Origin: Talinum fruticosum
Lineage: Eukaryota > Streptophyta > Magnoliopsida > Caryophyllales > Talinaceae
Reading direction: 5' to 3'
Assembly: GCA_021018815.1 (NCBI GenBank)
Contig: JAITYX010000124.1
Span: 806,001 to 870,000, forward strand
Length of the DNA stretch: 64,000 nt
The position numbers and the translations under genes are program-made. Every line of letters starts with the position of its first letter. Position 1 is the stretch's first letter. Below are positions 23,001 through 33,200 of this stretch, one piece after another. A model generated the notes under the pieces. It saw nothing but the letters and a program-made list of their open reading frames with translations. It was not told where the DNA came from and made no database searches.

Positions 23001-24785
23001 TTTTACTTTGGTAAGCAAGCCCACCCTAAAGGCCCATATCTCATGGGAACTCCCTAGGCAGGGGAAGGCATGGATGGAAGGGGAACAAGAGTAAGGGGAA
23101 ATTCGTCTATGCCTCTAGTGGGATTTGAACCCAAACCTTCTTTTTGGAAGGTGGGTCATCTCTCATTAGACCATCCCTTTGGTGGTTTAGTAAAAACATA
23201 TGAGAAGCCTTCATCCATAATAATTTTCTAAATGGCATACTCCCCACACCCTCCTGTAAAAGGCTTCTTTTACATGACGTGCAGCATTTCCACCATGCAA
23301 CTAACAGCAGCTCTGAGATCATCCCTTCCTGGCAACTATATTTATCAAATTACTTGACTGATTACCAGTGGCAGATCCTTAAAGAACTTTGTCATCAAGT
23401 GGTTGCTTCTTGCCCAAGTCCATCGTATGTGCTCTCATATGCTAGTCCTTTTGTGATCTTTGTTTTAAAACCACTGAATAAACCCTTCTGAATTTGAGGT
23501 ACTAGTTGCTGCCTCCTAGCTTACAGGCTGGATTTTCTTGTCATGGCTGTCGTTCTGTATCTAGTGAAGCTTAACATGTGTCAAAAGCATCTTCCATGAA
23601 GCAGAAAAGCTTATCAATTTCTCATGTTGATGTTAATTAGTGCATTATTGAAGGAATATTTGTATTTTCTGCGAATTCTCAGCCCCTGCAGTTCATTCTA
23701 GTTGTCAATATCAACTCTAGTAAATTCTGCCAACTGATTAAGGCTATGCTTATGCATGAAGATCAACTTCTTGCTGTTCTTTTGCTTTTGTGTCTACTTC
23801 TATATAATTACTAATTATTTGAGGACAGGAAATAACCCCATAGCAATTCAATTGGGGGTTGGGGCTTAGAGGTAGGGGAAAGTGGGGGTTAAGGCTGCAT
23901 ATCTTCGACCTCTTTGACACCCTGCACTATGTAGGACTTTGGGTGAGGCCTCTATACTGATTTTCAATTAGGAAGGGTAGAACACCCTGCTGTATATCGG
24001 ACTTTGGTGTGATGTGACTACATCAAAATGCCTTCTGGAACTGTCCCCAATTTTTCTGTGGATTAGTAGGTAGTCAAAAAATTCATTTAATCTAGGTTCC
24101 AGTAGAAGCAGTCTCTGTATATTTCAAAGGTGAATTTGCTGTACTTGATTCCTTGCCCTATTTAGGGAGGTCTCTGGGGTGTGGATTTGATTTGAAGTCT
24201 ATAGCATGAGCACTGCTATTGATGGTTTATTCTACCTGTTTTTGTGGTGATCATAATTTTCTTCTTGTCTCTTCTTAGGTTGTAGGAACAATGGGATATG
24301 CTGCTCCAGAGTATATCAGGACAGGACGCCTCACATGCAAGAATGATGTATGGAGTTATGGGATGTTCCTTTATGAACTTATCACTGGCCGGCCCCCTAT
24401 TGACAGACACCGTCCAAAGAGTGAGCAAAGGCTAATAGATTGGGTGAAACCTTACCTGTCCGACATGAAAAAATTTGAGCAGATTGTGGACCGAAGGCTT
24501 GGTAGAGAGTATCCTCTGAAATCTGTACACAAGCTTTCAGTTGTTGCCAACCGATGCTTAGTTAGACAACCAAAATCACGGCCTAAGATGAGTGAAGTCC
24601 TAGAAATGGTGGATAACATTATAGGGGCTTCAACCAACCTTGGGATTGTCCCACTTCCCATTAAGGATTTGGAGGCAACAGAAACATCTGAAAATCATGG
24701 AAAGAGAAGCAGTATTCGGTCCAAATTTAAAGAGACTGTTTGGTTTGCCCATTTGCGGAGACTAAACATATTGAAGGCACGTTGA
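8061..24785 (+). CDS. PCRK1: receptor-like cytoplasmic kinase, PCRK1/PCRK2 type (RLCK VII)
   Basis: A cytoplasmic Ser/Thr kinase of the group that in Arabidopsis relays pattern-triggered immune signals below surface receptors. Four coding exons: 8061-8440, 14262-14522, 14691-14813, 24279-24785; about 423 residues once a missing base is allowed, close to the family's roughly 420. MGC at the start suggests N-myristoylation plus palmitoylation, so membrane attachment. Seen in order: Ser-rich N-terminus, LRVFSFHEL, glycine loop GEGGFG, catalytic Lys in [22 protein letters not shown], catalytic loop [16 protein letters not shown], activation segment [12 protein letters not shown], and [11 protein letters not shown]. 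Exon 1 has a one-base deletion in a G run (8363-8366) that breaks the frame after CVYKG. Introns 1 and 3 are 5.8 and 9.5 kb because of transposon insertions. PCRK1 versus PCRK2 cannot be separated here. Confidence 0.92.
8363..8366 (+). other. apparent one-base deletion in a G run of the kinase
   Basis: The run has four G. With five, the frame would read on as [10 protein letters not shown], matching the family; as given it stops within a few codons. The exon length then becomes 381, a whole number of codons meeting the phase-0 junction. Either an assembly undercall or a true null allele. Confidence 0.8.
9400..11655 (+). mobile_element. non-autonomous LTR element relic in intron 1
   Basis: Sequence at 9520-9620 (tttttaagcatagtttgaga, then tagcctaaataaggatattt) recurs diverged at 11372-11449 and resumes at 11632-11650, consistent with a 5' and a truncated 3' LTR. 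After the first LTR, gatattagagc near 9945 resembles a tRNA-Met primer site, and a purine-rich cgagggagaatg precedes the second at about 11303. The interior has no recognisable gag or pol, so it would be a TRIM- or LARD-like element. Boundaries are approximate. Confidence 0.5.
11449..11524. repeat. three tandem copies of a 25-bp unit
   Basis: Units at 11449-11473, 11474-11498 and 11499-11524 read tattttttggggttatgagg plus agcca; the third has one extra base. They lie inside the second LTR together with a SINE-like scrap (antisense B-box AGATTCGATC near 11573) that interrupts the LTR. Confidence 0.85.
11690..11960 (-). mobile_element. LINE 3' fragment
   Basis: The minus strand reads [19 protein letters not shown] followed by degenerate sequence. 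This matches the end of plant L1-type ORF2, just after the zinc-binding reverse transcriptase domain. No longer open upstream. Confidence 0.6.
11961..12942. other. intron 1 sequence without a recognised element
   Basis: Unremarkable AT-rich intron DNA apart from a CT-rich run at about 12686-12720. Confidence 0.4.
12943..13057. mobile_element. Tourist-like MITE
   Basis: A 115-bp element with ends tGTCCTGTTTGTTAAA and, inverted, GGCCCTGTTCCTTTTAACC, flanked on both sides by TTA (12940-12942 and 13058-13060). The 3-bp TTA duplication and GGSCYTGTT ends are typical of PIF/Harbinger-derived MITEs. The interior has repeated ttgtaagg words also seen at 57.8 kb. Confidence 0.68.
13058..14261. other. 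remaining intron 1 sequence
   Basis: No coding similarity seen. The last bases form the acceptor of exon 2. Confidence 0.4.
15600..15860 (-). mobile_element. Ty3/gypsy reverse transcriptase fragment in intron 3
   Basis: The minus strand reads [16 protein letters not shown] and, after a frameshift, an RNLKEL-like piece. This is the stretch between reverse transcriptase and RNase H in Tat/Athila-type elements (usual form GIEVDPEKVKAI..PRNLKEL). Short and frameshifted. Confidence 0.55.
15861..16719. other. intron 3 sequence
   Basis: Nothing recognisable. The 103-codon open frame at 15954-16265 has no familiar motif. Confidence 0.35.
16720..17160 (+). mobile_element. LINE fragment with zinc-binding RT domain
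   Basis: Reads [19 protein letters not shown], then PMKVLFF, and after a frameshift [16 protein letters not shown]. This is the zf-RVT region at the end of plant LINE ORF2 (usual form WK.S..G.F.VKS.Y ... P.K..FF.W.A....LT.DNL..R). It is broken by a frameshift at about 17040 and has no other LINE domains around it. Confidence 0.72.
17161..18480. other. intron 3 sequence with CT- and CA-rich runs
   Basis: Contains a T-rich stretch at 17270-17290, CT-rich sequence to 17340 and a short CA repeat at about 17740. A proline/serine-rich open frame at 17313-17513 is probably composition only. Confidence 0.35.
18481..20423. other. intron 3 repeat-like DNA
   Basis: Opens with a T run followed by GGGGGGCGGGGGGGAG (18504-18519). 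The stretch 18770-19960 has a distinct, gene-like base composition, with aagataagacacaccac near 18920 recurring near 18965. It resembles the inner part of a non-coding LTR element, but I see no LTRs or coding motif to prove it. Confidence 0.3.
20424..20533. repeat. perfect 55-bp tandem duplication
   Basis: Units 20424-20478 and 20479-20533 are identical (attccttcacaatctgaact at each start). Perfect identity implies a recent event or an assembly duplication. Confidence 0.93.
20880..22165 (+). mobile_element. possible second non-autonomous LTR relic in intron 3
   Basis: The phrase tattagctttgtaattgttt with following bases near 20985 recurs as taatagctttgtattgttta near 22133, and gatattagagcagatt at 21137 looks like a degenerate tRNA-Met primer site. 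The interior has only short open frames (for example 21154-21522) without known domains. Similar in style to the intron 1 element. Boundaries are rough. Confidence 0.38.
22166..22282. mobile_element. Tourist-like MITE
   Basis: Ends GGGCCTTGTTCCGCTTAG and, inverted, GCCCTGTTTGATTTAGATG. The interior, on the minus strand, reads gtaagatagttataaagtca then gttataaaaagttatat, nearly identical to sequence at about 57797-57832 in the opposite orientation. The two are copies of one family. The target duplication is unclear (TAA against GTA). Confidence 0.6.
22986..23190 (-). mobile_element. tRNA-derived SINE
   Basis: On the minus strand it starts with a tRNA-like head: A box TGGTCTAATGAG (23162-23173) and B box GGTTCAAATCC (23121-23131), about 30 bases apart. 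It runs roughly 200 bases to a poly(A) tail seen as T19 at 22986-23004. This is the standard plant SINE plan, transcribed by RNA polymerase III. It is not a tRNA gene because no cloverleaf closes. Confidence 0.7.
23191..24278. other. last part of intron 3
   Basis: No element recognised. Two diverged copies of a phrase around acaccctgc and ggactttggg (about 23920 and 23983) are noted. Ends with the acceptor cttcttag. Confidence 0.4.
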
Positions 24786-25380
24786 TCGCTATAGTATTCA
24801 ACAAGGTAATTTTACACATCAGAATATGGATAATGTTCCCTTCTGTTTCTCTCCCATCTGATCTGGTTACAATGAGCAAGGATCTCCACCCGTGTTCCCC
24901 CTCCCCCAACCCAGCAAAGAGAGGGAAATGGGGTACCCAATTTGAGGAAACTATAGACACAGGGGAGGAAGTGCTACTCACTATTACGACAAGGTGAGGG
25001 ATGCATGTTGTATGTATTGTATGTTTTGAGCAGCTAACGCTGTATCACTGAGGGTAAATAGTATTATTGCTTGTGATGAGGTATTGAACTGGCATGACCA
25101 ATTTTTCCATTACTGTGTTATATCGATGAGCAATCATGAAGTATTGTCTGCTCCGCTGGTAAATCATGTCTACATTGTGCGGTTTTGCTTCATGGCTGCA
25201 GCTCGAATCTATGGACCTCTAACTGTTGTCATTTTATTCTTTAGTTTCTGTCATTTGTTCTGTGTTTTTAATTGACTCTCTTTCTGAAAGCGTCGAAGGG
25301 GAAGATGAAGAATGATGCAGTTGCCTCATTGTGATAGTGGTATCGTTTTTTCGGTCGAGTCAATGAATGTTAATTTACTT
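24786..25380 (+). other. kinase 3' untranslated and downstream region
   Basis: Follows the kinase stop codon. No clear polyadenylation consensus stands out, and a T-rich tract with gggaaattttattaataaaa begins at about 25378, resembling the reversed 3' end of a retroelement. Confidence 0.4.
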
Positions 25381-28261
25381 TTTTTTTGTGATGGGAAGGG
25401 AAATTTTATTAATAAAAAGACATACGATATTTACAAAGATAATTTTATAACAAGAATAGATCTAAAATATCAAAATAGATCACTATTTTGATAAAGTTAA
25501 TGGTAAATATTTTTCGATTCGGCTCTTTATTTGCAATATCAATTTGGCTGAAAACTGCGTTCTTTAATTTCAATCTGTCTTTCCCGAACATCGGCGAGTT
25601 ATTGTATAAATCTATAGAATAAATTTGTGTGATATGATAGATTCAATATGAAGGAAATATCACTTTAATCGAGTCATGAAATTTCATTGTTGAATTATTC
25701 CCAACCAAAATCAATGTAATGATAGATAAAAATATTAAAAATATATCGTCCAATCGGATCAACAACCCTAAAAATAACTCGTACAAAGGCGAGAAATAAG
25801 ACTCTTACAAGGAGAGAAATCTTAATTTTCACACAAAAGAAAAGAAACCTAAATTCTCACAAGAAGGAGAGGAATTCAAACTCTCACAAGAAAGAGAGAA
25901 AATTTATTAGAAAAAATAACAATACTTTTAGATTTTGATTCGATTGAAGAAATTGAAGTGAAATGAATTTACCACTAATTATAGCTAGATTAATAACAAC
26001 TTTAACAATCTAGAAAAGAGAAAAACTAGTGCACATAAAATTAGGGTTTAGAGGAGAGGAGGGCAGAGAAGAGAATGAGGTGTGGTTGAGAAAGAGATAG
26101 AATTTTTATGTTAATTTACTTATTTAGGGGTTGCATGTCTTACCTTATATTCTTTAAAAAGGGGCTTAACGCTTTCTTTTTTAAAAAAAAATTCATTTGA
26201 AAGAAAGAAACATGTACCTGCTCTTCTTTTCTTTTTTCTTTTTAATTTTTGTGGGTGAAGAGTAAGAGTATATTCACAATAAGTTAACTCTATAAACATG
26301 ACAATTATTGTGCAAATTCGGCTAAATTAATTAATTAATTAATTATACTGGCCTTGGTATTCTTATTGGACACGTTTACATATACTCTAATACCCTCATT
26401 TTATTTTATATACATGGATTATATGGTTGTACATATATACTTAATACGTATATAATCTACCAATATCAATATTGAATAACCCCACACGTAAGACACATGG
26501 ATCCACATGTAGAAGGGTTAGACGAGCCACTAATACATACAGGTCAAGTAGGATTGAGTAACAATAGCGATCCGTTCGGTTTCGTTGTATGAAGAAGATA
26601 TTTGCCAAGGACATGAGTAATTGAAGGCACCCGCTCTACCCAGGCGGGGTCAGGCGCCATGGCTTTCGGTGTGCGCGATTGTTTTAGTTAAAGAGTAAAT
26701 ATCGTAAGAAATCAAGTTGCTTTACACATGTAACTAGGGTCGTCACCGTGCTTTGTAGAAAAGTATAGAAATTTTTATTTTTTATTAATCCTCGTTATAA
26801 CAATTGGGATTAATCTGAATCTCAGTGGTCTTTGAGGGAATTATTGAATCCACTTATCGATATCGCTCATACTAATAACCTTAGTAAAGGATCAAGATAA
26901 AATGAGAAAATCCCAAATTTTGTACAAGATTGTCATATTCATACAAAAATTTGTCTTTTGTAATTTTAGGGATATAAAGCATCAAACTTTGGTGACCATG
27001 TTGAATTTAAGACCGCTTTATATCCATAAAGAAAAAAAAATTATAAATTTAAGTGACTACTTCATTATAAATATATTAAGTGACTACTTCATTATAAACA
27101 TAGTTTTACACGATATGTACAAATAATTGAATCAAGTAAATAATTACATCATAGAAAAGATCAAAACAACCAAAAGAAAAGAAAAAGGGTAGCAGATGAA
27201 AAATATGCACTAAAAATGAAAAGATAATTTTTTATTATTTTATGTTAACCCTTAAAACCTTCTTTAATTTAGGTTCAACATAAAGAGAAAGTCAAAAGGC
27301 AAAATCCAAGGACAAGAAAAAGTCCAACTCTGCCCTTCTCTCTCTCTCCTATGTGTCTGTTTTTCTTCTACTTCCACTCGCCGACCTTCGCTCTCCTTTT
27401 CCGTTACCTCGTACGCACACTATTTTGCTTTTTCAAGAGCAATTACAAAGCATGATCTTGTGATCCAATTTTGTCCATGTGATCCAATCCATCTTGTCGC
27501 AACGCACATTCCATTTAACCCGATGTCAATCCGCCCGCATGGTCGAGTCGTGTACTCAATCCACCCACGGTTCCATCTTGTATCATTTTTTCTTTTTTTT
27601 TTCCTTTTGTTTTTGTCAACGTTTCCATATTTGAAAAAGAAAACTAAATTAAATTATATATATTTGTAAGTTCCATGGGTCAAATTTTATTTGATGATCC
27701 AAGAGTGTAGATGTGATGGATTGAGTTCTAAAAATTGGATTGTGAGATGATTTGGAGGGTATAGGTCCCCATATATAATCCAAAGTTTTAGATCATGGAT
27801 GTAGATACTTTTATATCATTAAAGAATCACTTTCTTTTTAGGTAAAAACTTCAAAATTAAGGATGATTTAGTAAAAAATAGAGAAAATAGAGTAGAAGAG
27901 AATATAGAGAGAAGGGTGGTTTTCAAGGAAGGGAGAAGAGAAGAATAAATGTGTGAAGTCTCCCTAACTGTATTTTCAAAAAGGGTAGGAGACCCCTATT
28001 TATACTCGTAAAGACCGTTGGGTTCTCCCCTAGAGGGTTTAACATAAATAGTTCGAACGTTAAAACTCTCGTTGTACACTATCTTGGACCAAGTGATCTG
28101 CCGCCAAGGCAAAACGGCCTACCGCTAGGCTTGGGCCTAAGTCCGTCCTAGTGGCCCATGCCACTTATCTTTTTTGGCTAGGTAATTGTATTTGTATTTG
28201 CACCGTGTGACATATTTCACCTTTTTAAAGCGAGAGTATAAAAGATTTTTAAAATTATTAT
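25381..28261. other. AT-rich intergenic DNA
   Basis: No gene found. The minus strand of 25500-25640 is stop-free for about 40 codons without a known motif. A GC-rich island at 26620-26680 (around caggcgccatggctttcggt) stands out from its surroundings. Short AATT repeats lie at 26325-26345. Confidence 0.35.
27051..27104. repeat. 27-bp tandem duplication
   Basis: aagtgactacttcattataa and its next seven bases occur twice in a row (27051-27077, 27078-27104), with one or two differences at the end. Confidence 0.85.
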
Positions 28262-28386
28262 ATTTCTTTTAAGAGATTGCTCGAATTAGCATTTATAAAA
28301 ATATTTATAACCGCTAATAACTTATAACATGTATAACTAATCATTATAAGAGCTATCAACTATAACCACTAATCATAACCTCATCC

Positions 28387-28387
<1 letters not shown>

Positions 28388-28444
<57 letters not shown>

Positions 28445-28447
28445 TTG

Positions 28448-28515
<68 letters not shown>

Positions 28516-28525
28516 ATTGTTATTG
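28388..28525. repeat. compound trinucleotide microsatellite
   Basis: (ATA)n to about 28442, then TTG, (ATT)n to about 28482, then (GTT)n with interruptions. Likely highly polymorphic. Apparent poly-Leu, Ile or Thr open frames here are artefacts. Confidence 0.97.
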
Positions 28526-28644
28526 TATAAAAAATTATTATATTTTTTAATAATATCATTACTATAAATATTATTGTTATTATCATCATCGCCGTCGTAA
28601 ATTATTATTGTTCGTCATCGTTATTGTTATCATATCGTTGCGAC

Positions 28645-29041
28645 TAGGGTTGTAACTCGAACCAACTCGGCTGGCCGAGCGCTCGAGCTCGAGTAAAGCT
28701 GAGCCCGAGCCGAGTTAAGCCAACTCGAAGGCATACCGAGTCGCCCGAGCTTAGCATAGCTTGGCTCGATTTGGCTCGTTTTAGGCTAAATAGTTTATTC
28801 TTTTTCTAAAACTACTTGAGTGGAGAGTGTAAAATTACCTCTAAAATCACCAAAATTTTATTCAAACCCTTATATCTTGAATCTAATAAAAAATATAGAT
28901 TTAACTTAGATTCTAGCCTTGAATTTAGAAACTTTTTAATCAAATAAAAAAAAAGAGAACAAATCGAGTCGAGCCCGAGACTGGTCGGCTCGGGCTCGGG
29001 CTCGACTCGACTCGACTCGACTCGACTCGTTTACAATCCTA
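28645..29041. mobile_element. hAT-like MITE with CTCGAG-type subterminal repeats
   Basis: Ends TAGGGTTGTAACTCGA and, inverted, TAGGATTGTAAACGAG. The flanks gttgcgac (28637-28644) and attgcgac (29042-29049) form an 8-bp target duplication with one mismatch. Subterminal repeats are GAGCTCGAG and (GACTC)n. Non-coding, so it would depend on a hAT transposase elsewhere. It sits inside the ATT-bearing MITE. Confidence 0.82.
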
Positions 29042-29130
29042 ATTGCGACAATTGTATATTGATATGAAAAGAGCTTATTGATAAATTTTTTATAACATTT
29101 TTCTATAACGTACACATCATATATTTAAAA

Positions 29131-29131
<1 letters not shown>

Positions 29132-29185
<54 letters not shown>
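29132..29185. repeat. (ATT)n microsatellite
   Basis: About 17 copies of ATT in the right half of the MITE. Confidence 0.97.
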
Positions 29186-29453
29186 GTAAAAAAATTATTA
29201 TATTTAAAACTTTTATTATTAGCATTATAACATCTCATAACAGTTCATAACCATTATAACAGTTAATTACAGACAATTAGCATATAAATTTAGGCCTAAA
29301 TGACTTATTAATTATAATAACCTGAAAATGCAAGTATTTTGTAGAAGATAACTGGTATTAGAGAAGGCTTTTTAAAGGCTATAGTAGACATTTATGAAGG
29401 ATGGTTTTGGCACTGGGAACCATGTAAGGTTAAATTGGCACTTATATAGATAG

Positions 29454-31700
29454 TGTTGAATATTGTTAAGGAAATAAAATATATTGTACATATTTTATTT
29501 TCTATTATAATTCAAATTAGTTATCTCACTAGTTGTCTTCTATTATGATTCTGATTAGAAGTTAGATTAGAACTAGTTTTTAGTCTTAGTCTTTTAGCCT
29601 TATATTAGTTTTAGTTTTTTTTTTCAATCACAACTTCTTCTAGATAAATTTTAACTACGCTTGAATTAGTTTTTAAATAGGACTTATATTGAGCCCCTAT
29701 ATATATAGGGGACAATTGCCAAATTCAGTATCAATCAGAAAATATTATTATTCCAAGTTCGTTTTGTTTCATGGTATCAGAGTAAACAAGATCAAGCAAA
29801 AATCCATCATGACCAAAGATGGCAAAGATTTACCTTTTACAGTAACAATTCAATCACCATATTTTCTTCATCCATTAGATTCGCCTGGAGCCATCATAAC
29901 TGTAATTAAGTTTGATGGGGAAAACTATGATCTATGGGAAAAGGCTGCCACAACATCGATAAAATCTAAAAACAAACTTGGTTTCATAGATAGAACCATC
30001 AAGCAACCAAATGACAAATCGAAGAATAAAGCCAAGGCATGGGAAATGGTGAACTCCATGATAGCATTATGGATCATCAATGTGATCGATCTTAGGCTTC
30101 ACAAAAGTGTGGTCTATGTGGACTTAGTACAAAAATTATGGGAGAATTTAAATAAATGATTTGGGGTACCTAATATACCTAAAATTCATCGTTTGAAGTT
30201 GGAGATAGCATCTTACAAACAAAACAAGCAAGATGTGGTCGATTTTTTCACCAAAATTATGGGGCTCTGGAATGAGCTTGACACTTATATCAAGATTCCA
30301 CCTAGTATATGTGAAAGTGTAAAACAGATGCACAAGTTTATGAAAGAAGAGAAAGAACACCAATTTCTTATGAGTCTTGACGATGATCCATATTCTATGT
30401 TTCGGAGCCAAATTCTTGCATTGGTCTTGACGATGATCCATATTCTATGTTTCAGAGCCAAATTCTTGCCTTGGATGCAGTACCTTCTATATATAAGGCT
30501 TTCAACATGATATAACAAGAAGAAAATCACAAACGTGTAATGAATGACCATGACCGTGACCTCAAGCTCATATCGCCAAGCTAAGCGCAATGAAATGAGG
30601 AAAGGTGAGCTGCAATCACTGCAGAAAAATTGGACACGAAGAAGCAAATTGCTTCGACATCATCGACTACCCAATGGGATGGGGAAGCCAAGGTGGTAGA
30701 AGCGGACGAGGATGCGATCGTGGAGACGTACAGGAGACCGTTGAAACCTATGTCAAGGTCGTGGAAGAGAAATCGTCAACACCATATAAGCCTATATTGA
30801 AAGCATTGATGTGAAAGAGCCGTATCCTAACCAAGTGGCGATGGGGTTCACTCTGAGAAAATACGAGAGGCTTCTAAGTCTCATTGAGACTCGAAACTCA
30901 AACACAAGAAATTATCGGTTAAAGAAATTTAATTACTTGATTCAGGTGCATCGTGTCACGGGACGGGATTCTTAGAATTTCTAATTGATACACATGACAT
31001 AGAACCGATACCAGTGGAGTTACCTAATAGAGATGAAACTCTAACTACAAAAAGAAGGTCAATTCCCTTGAACTCGAAATTGAGACTAGATGACGTTTTA
31101 TTTGTACCCGGTCTTAATTGTAACTTGATATCTCGTATCACACTTGACAAAAATTATTATGAGGTAACATTTACTAAAAGCCTATGCGTGATACAGGACC
31201 TGCTACGAGGAGCACAATTGGAGTATGTGAGCTAGAAAGAGGGGTCCACTATTTCAAGCATTCTTCATCATTTAGTGTTCAAGCACACAAGGTGATCTCC
31301 TATGATACATGCATTGCCATCTGGGGGCATCCATTGACTCAGGCTCTATCTAATTTACCTAGTATTTATAGTGGTAAAGGTAAAAACGATTTGTGTGATG
31401 TTAGTTTACGTGCAAAATAAACAAATATGTCTTTCCCTATTAGTGAAAATAAAGCCATAAAATATTTTGATCTTATTCATTGTAATATCTAGGGTGCATA
31501 TCGGTTAAAATTGTTTTCTGGTGCTTAACATTTTTTATCTATTGTTGATGATTCTAGTGGGGGTGTATGAGTTTATTTAATTAATCAAAAGAGCGAAGCC
31601 TCACAATTGTGAAGAATTTTATCAATGGCGGATACCCAATTCGGAGTCATAGTTAAAATCATTAGAAGTGACAATGGGTATGAATCACCTCTAAACCCAT
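29454..31700 (+). mobile_element. Ty1/copia retrotransposon, 3'-truncated
   Basis: A 5' LTR spans 29454-29771 (TG...CA ends), directly followed by the tRNA-iMet primer site tggtatcagagt. Gag starts at 29809 (MTKDGKDLPF), with the Ty1/copia motif KFDGENYDLWEKA and a CCHC zinc knuckle (CNHCRKIGHEEANC, about 30606). The protease appears as LDSGASCH-like sequence near 30940 with downstream LRLDDVLFVPGLNCNLIS. GAG-pre-integrase (IWGHPLT) and integrase start (DLIHCN, SIVDDSSGG) follow up to about 31650. RT, RNase H and the 3' LTR are missing. Stops and frameshifts are many, and a 50-bp internal duplication disrupts gag. Confidence 0.88.
30374..30473. repeat. 50-bp tandem duplication within copia gag
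   Basis: gtcttgacgatgatccatat and the next 30 bases occur twice (30374-30423, 30424-30473), with two differences. It lengthens the gag frame unlike related elements and so came after the element's active life. Confidence 0.93.
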
Positions 31701-31779
31701 GAAACAATTTTATGGAGAAAAAAAAATATGTCTTTGTGGATTAACATGGGTTTCCTGGGCTAAATTTTCATCACTAGGC

Positions 31780-33200
31780 CAACAATAAAATAAAACAAAG
31801 TATTTAAAAATACCAAAACACTTTCTAGGTGTCTAGAAATACACAAGTTTTTAGTACATCTCAAGGTTTCATGAATGGATAATAATGTCTTTTGGATTAA
31901 AGAATGTATTAAGAATTTTTCAAAGAATAATAGATAGTCCATTTAAACATCTAATTTTTTAGTTGTTTACATTGATGATATTGTAATAAGTTTTGATATA
32001 TATATAACCGTAACAACTTTTGCCAAACAAATACTAAATAATGAACCTCTTATGAGAAAGTTTCATAGATGATAGACATTTTTACTTCAATTTAACATTG
32101 TATATGAGAATTTGTAGGAAATAATAATTTTTAACAGATTATTTAACAAGAGAAGTTAGAATTATGGACAAGCAAATGCATCAAATTGAAGAACTAAGAG
32201 TTATAAATCTAGATTCAATGAATATCTTGAAGCTGTAATTGAAGGAATAGAACAAATATAGATAGAAGTGCAAGAAATAATTTAAGCAATGAGACATGAC
32301 CTTAACAGGCTAACTTCATCCTAGAAATGATGCAAAAACATCAAAAGCATTTAGAGGAATCTCTTCTACAAGCGATTCTCAAACTCCTACTCCATTTTGT
32401 GAGTAAAAAATTAGAAATGAAAATGCATTGTACTCCTTGCTTCTTGAGGAAGAGAAAGAGGTGCAAGAATTAAAAGTTAAGTTATGGCTAAAAGACCGTT
32501 ATTCAAACAATAGGTAAAATTTAAATTCATGAATTAGTTTCGTTCTACGATCCCTTTTACTTAAAATACATGAAGGTTATTAAATTAGCTTGTGCAAAAA
32601 TTTCCACCCTACTTCAAATCTTATACACCAATAGAGAATCACTTTTTCCTATACTAACCATCTATTGAGGGACAGATCCACATATTATATATCAATTTTA
32701 TTAGTTTTAGTCTATCCTAAACCAAATCTCCAAAAATTATCTAAAATTTTCCCCTTCGTTATCCAAACTATTAAAAATTTCAAACAAGAACCTATTTTTC
32801 GTAAAGTTCTTCAATATCCCACCAGAAAACGATGAAGAAACTTGGACAATGTTTCAAGTTAATAGTATTATTCAAGTCAGATATATTTATGACGTTCGGG
32901 TTAAGAATTAGTAAGGAAAAAACTTTCACCAATTTTAGAATCGACACTTCATAGATCAACTATAAGAGCACAAGTAGAGCAATAGTAGTCAAAGGTCAAA
33001 GTGATTAATTTTTCGAATATAGTCTTCGCACTTTACATCAAGAAGACAATATAATTATTATCATAAGGCACGAAGAGAAATAAATTTGATAAAGAATTAT
33101 TCCAATTGACCTAGAGTTTGATGCCCATCATTTTTAAGAAATTATAATTGTCAAGAAAAAGTTTGCAGAATTATACAAGAAGCAAGAAGGAAAAAAGAGT
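31780..33200 (+). mobile_element. endogenous pararetrovirus-like (Caulimoviridae) relic
   Basis: Around 31870-31985 the plus strand has FGLKNVLRIFQRIID and, one frameshift later, VVYIDDIVISF. The FGLKN...FQR...D plus YIDD pattern fits caulimovirid reverse transcriptases better than Ty3/gypsy, which usually have FGLTNAP. Downstream to about 33200 are lysine- and glutamate-rich frames with many stops, whose affiliation I cannot prove. Heavily mutated; it cannot encode anything. It directly follows the broken end of the copia element. Confidence 0.5.

Larger units (their letters stand above)
28272..29305. mobile_element. microsatellite-bearing Tourist-like MITE, copy 1
   Basis: The left part (TTA then AGAGATTGCTCGAATTAGC, tttataaaa, tataacatg, cataacctcat) matches the reversed right part of the 35.04-35.41 kb element (ggatttgttcgaattagcgt). 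The right part (cattataacatctcataaca, gttcataaccatta) matches its other half. Both copies carry ATT arrays in the same place. This copy is enlarged by the 397-bp element at 28645-29041. The right end has drifted and is approximate. Confidence 0.6.

Noticed and set aside
22986..23190. A functional tRNA gene
   Set aside because: A and B boxes are present but stems do not pair into a cloverleaf and a poly(A) tail follows; it is a SINE.
8061..24785. The kinase as a pseudogene
   Set aside because: Only one frame-breaking change is present, in a homopolymer, and the same type of change occurs twice in the unrelated ARF; all motifs and splice sites are intact.
28386..28589. Open frame of poly-Ile/Thr/Leu on the minus strand
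   Set aside because: Entirely produced by ATT/GTT microsatellite repeats.
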